Of a stretch of DNA of 64,000 bases, positions 54,874-64,000 are shown one piece after another (positions within the stretch are counted from its first letter, which is position 1; every line of letters begins with the position of its first letter). Source of the DNA: Oscheius tipulae. Lineage: Eukaryota; Nematoda; Chromadorea; Rhabditida; Rhabditidae. The stretch is from NCBI GenBank assembly GCA_037178975.1, contig JASJZH010000002.1, positions 62,001 to 126,000 of the forward strand, read 5' to 3'. The notes below the pieces were generated by a model. The model searched no databases. It was not told the origin of the DNA and was given only the letters and a program-made list of their open reading frames with translations. A program made the translations under genes and the position numbers.

Positions 54874-57212
54874 ACACGAGTATGCGTTCCATTTAGACTT
54901 CGGCCTAGTTTCCGATGCAAAACAAGGGACTTACCGTAATTTTCAACATCTTTCCTATTCTTGGCTCTCTTATAGCCTTCCAAGTCATGATACTATTCGT
55001 AGAAAGAGGGACAGAGAGACAGGTAAACAAGGAGACACAGCGACAAAAGACACAGAGAGGCAGAGAGGTACGTTCCGTCGCCCACTTTTCTTGGCTGCTC
55101 GGACCCGATATCAAGTCATTATACCCTACACTCGGAGTTGTCAATCTCCTTTGGCGCCACAACGATTTCATTTTTCATTTGTGACGGGTCCGACTGGAAC
55201 AAAAACAGGGAGCTTTTTGTTTTCCGCCCCATCCATTGACTAAGTAATAAGGTTCAATGATGGGAATATAGAGACATTCGTGGTATCCTGTCTTCTCCTT
55301 CCTATTGTTTCACAGTGGGTAGTTTAGCCTCCACTGTCGGTGAACCCTCTGCATTTGTGAAGACTTGAAGTTCACATACGTCCAACAGGGTAAACCGGTT
55401 TAGTTTCTTCGCTACTCCAATTAAAAAAAATATAGTCTGTTTTCAACGAATAAGAACACCAAGCAAAATAAATTTCGCGTTCGGGATTGAGCCTCTGACC
55501 CTAAGGGTACTTGCTACGCCACTTGGCACTGCACCATAGAGGAAAGCCGGTGAGCAAATTATGGATGATCTATAACGCTATCGCTGTTTGGCATCACGAT
55601 TGCTGTAACTTTGTGACAGAAACTTCAAAAACATTCTTTTGAAGTACTGATTCACTGCCTCATTCGGGGCCTAAATGTGCTGCTTTAGCTACGTTCATTA
55701 TCATACTGGTAATACTACCCTTCGAAGCACATAACGACTAATAATGACTACTTCCGATCCCTTCTTTACAGCAACTTTATGGTCTTCTGGCAGATGACAG
55801 CATTTCTTATGCTGTTTCAGAAGCCTGGTGTTTGATTTCTACCAGGGTTTCAGTCTCTCTTGCCTGCCACGAGAGCGCATTTCCTGTTAGAGGGACTCTG
55901 GGCCTAGCAGCCTGGAAATTTGAGCTCCATTAGGCTCCAAGGGCTTCCTATTCCTCGACACTTTCTTCTGATTCTACAGGCATCAATCTTTCAATCTTCA
56001 TGCCGCTCGGCTCCCGATGAATTTATAATTCTGACGGGTTGACAGATCCAAATGAGTTGTGGACTCATTCCAGGATAGAGATAGGCGGACGAGGAAGCAA
56101 CGTGACCCGCATTTTTTATGCAAGGCAGGAGAGGTGGAATGCTGGAAATAATTATCTACTACGCGTACAAGTTTTCGGCCACCCAGGGTCTCTGTCGTTT
56201 TGTCTCTTTCTCTCGCTGTCTCTCATTGTCTCATTGTCTCATTCTCTCAGTCTCTCAGTCTCTCTGTTTCCCTGTGTCTCTGCCTCTCTGTCGTTCACTC
56301 CATCTGACTTCCAAAATATCCTCTGCTCCTAAAAACCACCTTCTCATCTCGCATTCCGCCCTCCCAGTCCTTGTTCTGCTCACCTAAATTCGAGACCGAA
56401 GCTCTCTCAATCCATTTCCTTCTTTTTCTCAAACAATTACCCCCAATTATCTCTGGCGGCTGTTTTCTCTTTATGGTTCTTTTGAGACTCATTTTCGCGT
56501 GTTCCGTGGGCCAGAAAAGCAATGGACACGGCTGTTTCCATGGCTGAAGAGAAGGTGTCCCTTCCTCTCTGTTTGCCAGAGGAGCGTAATTCATTAGCTA
56601 CTCATTTTCCTTTCAACCAAAAACGAGCCCTTTTAAAGAGTCTCTGCCTCTGCCTGTCTCTTTCTTCCCACCCTGACCTCGGTCAACCACACTAATATCC
56701 TCCTTTGCTAATACAATTATTTCCTCGCCGGAGCTGACGCAGAGCCTTCCTCCCAGTCTCTTTTCCCCTTTTTTAACCTAATTGTTTCTGGTTCATCGGA
56801 AATCACGACCTTCTAAGCGAACCTTTCTTTAGGACCATATGATCTCGGCAGCTACCCCGCACATCCTGTTTCCGGTACTTATGTCTTGGCAGTGGGATAT
56901 GTTTACAACCAGATAGGTACCGAGCTCTCCCAGTAGCATGTTCTTCGTGTTTTCGAGAACTGCCGTCTAGCTTTCTTGAACTGCCTGTGCAAACTCCTTT
57001 CTTTTTTCCAGTCATCACCCGAGTTTGGACACTCTTCCTCTTCTAGACAGTTCAGTCAGAAGGCACTTCTAGGGTATATGCACGATTTTCAGTACACCTT
57101 TATTTCCTATATAACATTAGGACACAAGAGACAGTTAACTTTTCTGCCAGTCTGACACGGGCAGAAAACAAACTGACATGGATTGATTTGACTTGCCAAC
57201 AGTTGTCTCTAA
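54874..57212. other. 2.3-kb gap without a supported gene
   Basis: Contents: a purine tract (55000-55070), a solo MITE end (about 55431-55450), a tRNA-derived relic on the minus strand (about 55485-55550), and a pyrimidine tract (56195-56300). No exon chain on either strand. Confidence 0.4.
55425..55555 (-). repeat. MITE end fragment plus tRNA-derived relic
   Basis: TATAGTCTGTTTTCAACG is a decayed copy of the 470-bp MITE end. About 35 bp on, a minus-strand tRNA-like piece has TCAGAGGCTCAATCCCG as a B-box-like end and TGGTGCAGTGCCAAG as a decayed A-box. Confidence 0.5.
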
Positions 57213-57512
57213 CAGAGCTGGGCGGATTCAAAAAAAGCGATGCGGATGTATTCACATGCTCAAAAGGTGGTGCGGATGCGATTTCGGATGCGGATGTTGA
57301 TGTAAATTTGACTCCTCTAATTTTTCGGGTTTCATTGAAAAAGATATCGTTTTTTTTCTCATGGAAACTACAAACCTTGAACAAAAATGCCTATTTTTTG
57401 GGCCAAAAATGGGAATTTCTATTTACCAAGATCATGAATCCGCAAATCTGCGCTAAAAAGGGTGATGCGGATACGGATTAAAAAAAGCTAATCCGTTAAC
57501 CGCCCAGGCCTA
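57213..57512 (+). mobile_element. hAT-like MITE with GCGGAT-rich core
   Basis: Ends CAGAGCTGGGCGGATTC and, inverted, TAGGCCTGGGCGGTTAAC, of the CAG-N-G-TGGGC hAT type. The interior repeats GCGGAT/GATGCGGAT many times near both ends. No transposase. Target duplication is not clean (GTCTCTAA vs ATTGTTAA). Confidence 0.6.
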
Positions 57513-57547
57513 ATTGTTAATTGCTATCACTAAGTAACTGTCACCAA

Positions 57548-57594
57548 TTGGTAAACAGAGCTTCTGACAGACAGTCAGAAGCTCCGTTTACCAA
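57548..57594 (+). repeat. 47-bp hairpin upstream of mini-TM gene
   Basis: TTGGTAAACAGAGCTTCTGAC, loop AGACA, then an inverted copy ending GTTTACCAA with one mismatch. About 120 bp before the ATG at 57714. Confidence 0.8.
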
Positions 57595-57713
57595 AATTCT
57601 CTCCCGCCCTGTTATCATACTGAGCCGCTGTGATTTCACAGTTCATTTTCCCCTTGTCCAATCTTTTCCCTCTCCTTTTAAAAACCAACAAGACTCATAA
57701 AAAAATTCTAGAA

Positions 57714-58015
57714 ATGTCCTCGGCGAGTGACTACACCGGTCATTTTCTTCAATCCTCTTCAACACTGGACTCGGCGCTATTCTTCGTCCTTGCAGCCTTC
57801 ATTCTCAATGTCATAGTTGTCATAGGTTGGTCTTGTTCAGCTTGGAAAGAAACTCCTGCTTTCCAGTAGCCTTTTGCTACTTTGACCCATCTCCCTACGA
57901 GCCGCCCCTGGTCCAGCGGACCTACAGGACCATCAGGAGATACAGTTCAAGACGAGGAGCCTCTCACAAGTCTTGTTGCAATAGTCCCAGTCCTTCTACA
58001 GTACTTTTTGTGTAG
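57714..58015 (+). CDS. Single-TM mini-protein, unknown
   Basis: Exons 57714-57825 and 57867-58015 close to 86 residues. A short Ser/Thr-rich N-terminus is followed by one TM segment (ALFFVLAAFILNVIVVIVAF, about 21-41) and a cytosolic basic tail with PYEPPL, RRYSSRR and KSCCN (possible palmitoylation). I do not recognise the family. The geometry resembles small regulatory membrane proteins. AATAAA at 58093-58098 supports a real transcript. Confidence 0.6.
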
Positions 58016-58318
58016 CCTTGACCGCAGTCTTGAAATGTAATAACACTGACACGGGTAAAAAAAAGGGTACATTATCCATATTTCGAATGAGCAATAAACA
58101 TTCTCGTCTCTCTGTCTATATGTCTCTCTGGAAGTTTCAAAGTTTTATAAAGCTTCTCAAGAAGTCAACGAAAATTTATCCGTTAAAATTGACAAGTCAA
58201 CAAAATTGGGGGCGGGTTTTTGGGCGGCATGGGCGAAGAAAACCGTGCTAACAGGGGGAAAAGACCAGAACACGATTCACAAAATTTTTGAATAACGCAA
58301 GCGCAATCTCCTTCTCTC

Positions 58319-60059
58319 TTAGGCCTGCTTGGTGCTGATCTTGTGTCCAAGAATGGCCTCCTCTCCACAGGCAGAGACGACGGAGACAAGAACGTCATTG
58401 TTGTCAGCGCTGGCCTTCTCGAGGGCATCCTTGACCTGAGTTCCGATCTCTCCCTCAGGGGCTCTGAGGTCGTCCTTCAGCTCACAGGTATCGGGGTGCA
58501 TGAGGGAGCAGAAGCCGTCCTCGATGGACATCAGAATGTAGTCCTGACGCTTGACCACGGGCACGTCCATGTTGTGGGTCGAGGGACAGATATCTTCGAG
58601 CTTCTTGTTGGTGAAGATGTCAATAGCGACGAGATGGACCTTGGCGTGACCGTGCTTGCCGGTCTTCGAGGTCGACATTTCGACGATCTGTAAGTATTAT
58701 ATCATCTTTTGTCCTTGATCCTACTACTCATCCCTGTGCTTTTTTCTTTGATAACTGTTACTGAGTCGGTTTATGTCTTTTACGAGTTGACCAGTCGTTA
58801 ACTTTTGACGTAGCTCTATTTCTAAGCTTGTCAAAACCTGTCAACGATAACACTTGAAGTGTGCAACGGAAGGATATAGATTAAAACATAGGATCTCTCC
58901 ACTACTAAAGCGCAATCGTGTCCGTCCGTCCGTCTGTTACTATAAAAGAAAAGCGAACACGTTATCTTCTAGTTTAAAATGTCCTCGCGTCTCTGTCTGT
59001 CTGTCTGAAGCCAATATTGCCAATTAGTGAGCACTATTTTGTGCGCACAAGTCAAGTCAGTTGGGGGGACAGCTTTGTTGGGAGAATGTTGCTCCTATAA
59101 GTGTAGCTCGACTGGAAAGAAACATGCGGACAGAGTGAAGTAGAATTGATAGACGGGATTGGAAACAAATTTTAAAAGACGGAGATTCTAACTAGCATCC
59201 AGCTCTTAGAGGCGATAGCATTACTAGGATGGGAAGTTGGAGATTTGAAATGGATTCCAAGAGTGAATGAGAAATGGGTTCGATAGGCGGGTAGTAAGGT
59301 CAAAGAGTGCAAAATGGGTTTAACTGATTAGCAGTTGTAATTAGCAATCGTTTAATTGCGGAAAGGGCAACGTAGGTACGCCCCGAAGGGGAGATGGCCT
59401 AATTTTTTTTGTCCAAAAGTTGTGTTGTTTAGAAAAAAAAGAAAACGATTTGCCAAAATTTGCCTTGGGTGGCAAATCTAGTCGCTCTAGAACTTTGATT
59501 TTGCAGTTTGGAATGCCAGAACACTACAAATCTAAGATTTCTACACTTCAAACAACCAAACTCCTCGCATGTCATCTCAGGACTCGAGATTGGTCGATTG
59601 GAAAGGTTCGAGACCAATGGCTGTCCAAGTCCATTCCATTGATCTAGTCAGCAACGCTACTGTCCAACTTTCTCATATTGCTTCAGATCCTCGGGGAAAA
59701 CTCCTAGTTTGCTACTGAGGAATAATCTAGCTAAATGGACGATAATAAGAGATAGTCGTAGTTTTTCTGGTCTGATCTGGTTCTGATTCAATTTTAGCTC
59801 CGAAACAATTTTCTGCTCTCTAGTGCTGTCATTCTCTTTGTGGGTGTATCTAACCGTCTTTCCAGCTTCTGACTTTCTATATGTTCGTTTGCGTTGACCC
59901 AAAAATTAAAAAGAACGCTGGAGAAGATCGTACCTTGCAGGGACGTCCCTTGATCATGACGTGCTCGTTCTTTCTGAGAGCGGAGCACTGCTTGGGGAAG
60001 GTGGCAGCGGCTCCGGACTCGGCCGAGTGGAATTCGTCATCATGATGTTCGTCAGCCAT
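58319..60059 (-). CDS. eIF5A: Translation factor eIF5A
   Basis: Hypusinated factor that relieves ribosome stalling and aids termination. Exons 59934-60059 and 58319-58687 close to 164 residues. The hypusine loop [14 protein letters not shown] is intact, with the modified Lys in TGKHG. Also seen: [25 protein letters not shown] and [12 protein letters not shown]. It corresponds to C. elegans IFF-1/IFF-2. The single 1,246-nt intron is unusually long for this window and full of repeat relics, notably a Helitron-like end. The ATG lies just downstream of a short 5' leader. Confidence 0.96.
58894..59165 (+). repeat. Helitron-like 5' end plus dispersed repeat
   Basis: ATCTCTCCACTACTAAAGCG followed by GTCCGTCCGTCCGTCTGT is the plus-strand form of the Helitron-like 5' ends at 29958 and 20149. 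Then CTGTCTGAAGCCAATATTGC and CTCGACTGGAAAGAAACATG match the 29961-30160 repeat. In the eIF5A intron. Confidence 0.55.
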
Positions 60060-60773
60060 CTTCCTCTGCTTTGATTTACCCTGAAAAGTGTCCTAGTTTT
60101 TTCAAAGATGGTATGGGTGAAAAAGGAAAAAAATTGGGTCACAGGTTCGTCACCACGCTGGTTGCTTTGGATTAGACAGAGAGGCAGAGAGACAGAGAGA
60201 TAGAGAGACAGAAAGTCAGAGATACAAAGAGACAAAGTCTTTCACATTTTAGGCCCGTTAGCCACTTGAAAACTGTCTCTATCCTACATTTACGAAGTCA
60301 GAAAAACAGTTGATGGGAGCACCAAAATAAAATTTTAGAATCAAAAATGGCAGAAGTCTTTCGGAATTTCATTTTTGCAAGAAAAAATCTTTAAAAAGTG
60401 AGCCGATGACGTCAAAACAGCTCGAAAAAGAAAGAAAAGGGTCCAACTGATCGTGTGGACTGGTCCGGGTGCCGGTCTGCGTATCGGCAATGGTGAAAGA
60501 GTTGGTGCGCAGCGGGAAAGAGATGGGGCGCAGATACTTTGGTCTCGATTTTTTTGGTGTGCGAATGAGAGGAACTGGGCGGGAAAGAGAGAATGGACAG
60601 ACTTTCGAAAAACGAGTTTCGCTGTAGGGGCTTTTACAATTTTGTTTGGGCTGAATTGAGGAAGAGGAAGCCTTGAAAACTACCATGATCGGGTGTAGGG
60701 AGCCGAAAACTTTAAATATTGGACAATAATTTATTCACTAATACTGTTAAATTTAGCCAGGTGACGGAAATAG

Positions 60774-61430
60774 CTAGAGATCTTGATAGGGAGCCTCGCG
60801 ATAGGGATGAGCGGCCTGGACCTGAATGGAATCCTCACGGCGCTGGCTCTGTACATCTTGGTAAAGAAAATAGCAGGGAACACCGTACAGGGCAGTGTGG
60901 ACGACGAAAAAGAGCTGAAAAATATTTGTTTTGTATGATAGGAAAGGCTGATAACTCACCCCGCCGGCAATATAACCGCCTGAGCTGCCGGCACTACCGG
61001 ATAGACTGAATGAGAGCCAGATTCCGAGGACGGACAGGACGGAAAAGATGAAAGAGTAGGCTAGTTCCTGAAAGAGACTTGTCTCTGTCTCTACTCTAAA
61101 CTTACCACAGCGTTCCAAGCCACCTGTCCATTGGTTATACTTTCCATAATCTGATCCTGTATACCCATGGCAAAAAACACGGTGGCAGCTGCAGAAATCT
61201 GAAGTTTCCATCTGATTTTCTCAGAGAAGACCCCCAAACCAGTATGGAGAATATAACGATGAACCAGATAAGAGCATTTTCGGCTCCGGCGGTGGAGCCA
61301 ATACAAATCGCCAGAATAATTGCGTTGAGCTGAAACTCTTTTTTCTTTTGAGCTCATTCCGGAATCATACCGTCTGCAGTGGCTTGAAAATGTGCGGCAT
61401 TTTGAGAAAGGCATTGTCAGACCCGTTCAT
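60774..61430 (-). CDS. MARVEL-like four-TM protein
   Basis: Exons 61371-61430, 61240-61329, 61106-61198, 60960-61067 and 60774-60914 close to 163 residues. The start MPHIFKPLQTLNAIILAICI is like the MARVEL opening. Further TM segments: LIWFIVIFSILISAAATVFF, SFIFSVLSVLGIWLSF and FFVVHTALYGVPCYFLY. A Gly/Ser-rich loop lies between the third and fourth. The C-tail ends REAPYQDL. MARVEL proteins act in vesicle and junction membranes. The join at 61240/61198 uses a 41-nt intron; an overlapping open frame here is a decoy. Minus-strand AATAAA at 60730. Confidence 0.7.
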
Positions 61431-62080
61431 TTTTGACCTGGAACGATGAAACTTGTTAGTCTGTGTCGAGATCACGGGGGTAGTCAGCTGGATAGGAGAG
61501 AGAAACTGCCTCAAGTACACAAACAACAGGGTGTAGGAAGAGAGAGTCGACACAGTAAACAATTACAACTGTCCACAGGTACGAAAAACAGGGAAGAGGA
61601 CTATATTCAGAACAAAAATTTAAAATTTTCCTTAGAAAACCAAAGACACAGACGGACAACAGAAAGTACTGACGAGAGCGAAATCGATTTATTCTTATCG
61701 CTCGGTCAGTTTGAGGAGGCTAGGACAGGGGAGATAATGTCCGTGGGATACGATGATGTTTTTTTTTTGTTTTGATTAGATAATAAGACATATAGAGACA
61801 GGAAAACAGAAGATAGACATGCCATAATCTTTATTTAAAAACCATAATAGAAGCATCTTTCCAAGAATAATTTAGATCTATCTTGATATAAAATGCAGAA
61901 AAACATGTTAGGAAAGGGGGAGAGCAAATACCAATACTTTTTGAGGAGATCACTATAAATTCCCAAAAGTGAGATGTGAGCATTTTCTCAATAAAAAGGA
62001 GTTTTGTTCATTGAAAGACGAGCGCGGAGGGCACCGAATTAAAAAAGGGTAAACCGAGGAAATATGGGTGAGGCACTCGC

Positions 62081-64000
62081 TCATTCAACACTGAGATTCC
62101 GAAAACGTCCTAAGGGCGGCGGGCGACGGTGAATAGTCATCGGTGTCCGTGCTGCTTGTTCGGTTGTCTGAAGAAGAACAGTTTTTGGGTTCGGAAACCT
62201 CTCACTGACTCGGCTCAGCCAGTGTTCCAGAAGGAGCTGGAGGGTTGTGGCAGCCTGGGTCACATCCAGAGGTCGAAGACCGTCGCGCTGTGGCGGAACA
62301 CCGCAACACATCAGCAGTGGAGCGAATATCTGTAAAAACTACTTGTACAGAGAGAGAGAGAGAGAGAGACAGAGCAAAACATAGGCAGAGAAACAGAGAG
62401 AGACCTTACCACAGATAGTTTAACCACAGAGAGCCCATTGTGTGGGGCGGACTGAAGAACCATTACCAAATGATCAAGAACCATAAGTAGACAAGTCTAA
62501 AAGCCATTCAGAACAGTCCCAAAAACGACACACTCTAGCGTTCTGTGGAAGACAGTCAAGCACCCTGAAGACCAGATCCCTTCCGGCTGTCATGTCGTTG
62601 GGAGGAGCCACGGCGGCCACATCTCTCAACATCGCATGAATCTGCGGAGGGATCAGAGGCTCTGGTAGTTCCCTCAGGAAGTCCTTGATCAGACAGGCCA
62701 GCACGTTAGTATCAGGCATGGCATCCGGAGAGAGTTCGGCTCCTAAAGGATTGACTTCCAGTTCTTCGCGGAGCAGTTGTTTCTTTTCCACGGCGCCGCA
62801 TACTGAAAGGGGTGAGTCAGTTACTGTCTCGCTGTCTCTTTGTCTCCCTGTCTCTCTCTCTCTCTCTCTTCCTATCTCTCTGTCAACTTACAAACATAGA
62901 TTCCATTGTAATCGACACCTCTTCTCTCAATCTCCTGTATCAGTCGAGTTAGAGCAATTGGCGTTTCGCGTCTTTCTCTGGCGATGAGTCGACCTAATGG
63001 TACAGCGAAGACACTGCAAGTGTAGTCATTTACAACTGTTTCTGTATCAAACGTACCCTTCCTTGGGAGCACAAGGCCTTCGGAAAACAGAAGACATGTC
63101 ATGAAAGCCCACACGGACATGAACCTGCCCTCTTGGCTCCAAGTTCAAGGAGAACATGTGATCGCCATTGAGTTGATCGACGATGAACTTGTCAAGAAGG
63201 CGCAGGGCTCCACGGAAGTGGAGTTTGTGTCTGAAACAGTCCCACTTATTCTATCGAAAAGGAGCGTTCTGACCTGAACTCTGGATGCCAGGAATAGATG
63301 TAAAATTGTAGCAGTTTGGCCTGGTAGACATCAATGTGGAATGTTTCCCTCCATCTGTAGCGTCCTTCTCTGTGCGCGTCTCTTGTCACTCCCGTACGAG
63401 CTCTGAAAGTTGACTGTACAGGCTGTCTCTATCTATCTCTGTCAGATTGTAACCTTTCCTCTTTAGAGTGCTTCATACGAATATGGACATTATCTCCATT
63501 CTTGAAAGGTTTTTTTTTTCAAGGAGCATCCACGAAAGACAGTAATCCAGACTCCAAAAAGTGAATTCGTGAGAGGTCAAACAAATTTTCGGCGCCGCCA
63601 TGCATCATCTTTGGCAGTGTCAAGCGGTGCGACCAGTGTCCGTGAGGTCAGAGGTTCGATCCCATACTTGAAAGATTTTTGTTTGTTTGATGCCCCTATC
63701 CGTTAAAAGCAGACTATATTCCCTACCTGTGCTGCTCGTCCACTTCCAGAACACAGTACATTTCTTCAGCTCGTTCCCGTTCCCTCTCTCCAAGTCGGAG
63801 ACCTTTCCCCTCCAGAATTTGCACAAAAAGTATCCCGGTGAGTGAATTTATTGCGAGTCGATCCACGTCAATTCCTGGTCCGGCTGGTCGCAGTGGTGTC
63901 CTTCGATTCATCAGAGGAGAGACATGGTACCTGTCCAAGACTTGTGCTTGCGGAGCCACGTGTCGAGGAGGTATTGGAGAGCCGACGAGAGACTGTAGTT
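62081..64000 (-). CDS. syd-1: SYD-1-type C2-RhoGAP protein, 3' part
   Basis: Presynaptic assembly scaffold. The window holds the C-terminal part; 5' exons lie beyond 64000. The C2 domain spans about 62990-63880 in pieces: [51 protein letters not shown] and VRVGFHDM. The RhoGAP-like domain: [79 protein letters not shown] and IFAPLLMC. At the arginine-finger position (GIYR-x-G in active GAPs) the sequence reads GIYV, across the junction at about 62802/62889. This agrees with worm SYD-1, whose GAP domain lacks the Arg. Exon 62081-62329 ends the protein (FRNLSVE). Minus-strand AATAAA at 61830. Confidence 0.88.
63595..63670 (+). repeat. tRNA-derived relic (family B)
   Basis: GGCAGTGTCAAGCGGTGCG and AGAGGTTCGATCCCATA give an A/B-box-like pair in a SYD-1 intron, without an acceptor stem. 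Confidence 0.45.

Noticed and set aside
61091-61414. A separate 107-codon minus-strand gene overlapping the MARVEL-like gene
   Set aside because: Its second half coincides with the true exon, but its first half is an out-of-frame reading of exons 1-2. A 41-nt intron joins the real exons in phase.

Overview
The window reads as a compact nematode nuclear genome. Genes have many very short introns (often 35-50 nt, GT-AG), several start codons sit directly behind a TTTCAG/TTTTAG acceptor (the pattern of spliced-leader trans-splicing), AATAAA signals follow stops closely, and there are lineage markers: an Str/Srj-class chemoreceptor, a DUF1248 acetyltransferase-like protein and a SYD-1 homologue. 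No rRNA, CRISPR, prophage or bacterial features were seen. Exon models were built by hand from splice-site phase and protein similarity; those marked closed have a reading frame that adds up through every exon.

Layout. 0.5-3.4 kb (+): PIGG (GPI-anchor ethanolamine phosphate transferase), then a small secreted peptide gene that ends tail-to-tail with RCC1/ran-3 (-, 4.0-6.8 kb). 7.2-14.7 kb (+): RPB4, the RBR ligase RNF14, PET100 and PYROXD1, all same-strand; the 101-bp RPB4-RNF14 gap looks like an operon junction. 14.8-22.9 kb (-): MTCH2-like, TRIP4, COA4 and a four-TM protein, with a second operon-like junction between TRIP4 and MTCH2.

24-40.8 kb is an accessory, nematode-flavoured block (+): a four-TM protein with a PPxY tail, a large secreted VWA-domain protein, a secreted two-MAM protein, a globin, two decayed VWA paralogue fragments facing each other, and an Str-type 7TM receptor. 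40.8-45.9 kb (-): a Cys-rich secreted protein and ADP-dependent glucokinase. 46.3-54.9 kb (+): LUC7-like splicing factor, a SUV39-type SET-domain methyltransferase and a DUF1248 protein. 57.7-64 kb: a single-TM mini-protein (+), eIF5A (-), a MARVEL-like protein (-) and the 3' part of SYD-1 (-), cut by the window end.

The most unusual material is in introns and gaps: many tRNA-derived SINE-like relics, short Helitron-like elements, a 470-bp TIR MITE in two copies, two long fold-back elements (one with a clean 4-bp target duplication), an hAT-like MITE with a GCGGAT-rich core, a palindrome family, and degenerate TCTCTGTC-type tracts in a large share of introns. Housekeeping products cover transcription, splicing, translation and chromatin (RPB4, LUC7, eIF5A, RCC1, TRIP4, SET) and mitochondrial/ER assembly (PET100, COA4, MTCH2, PIGG).
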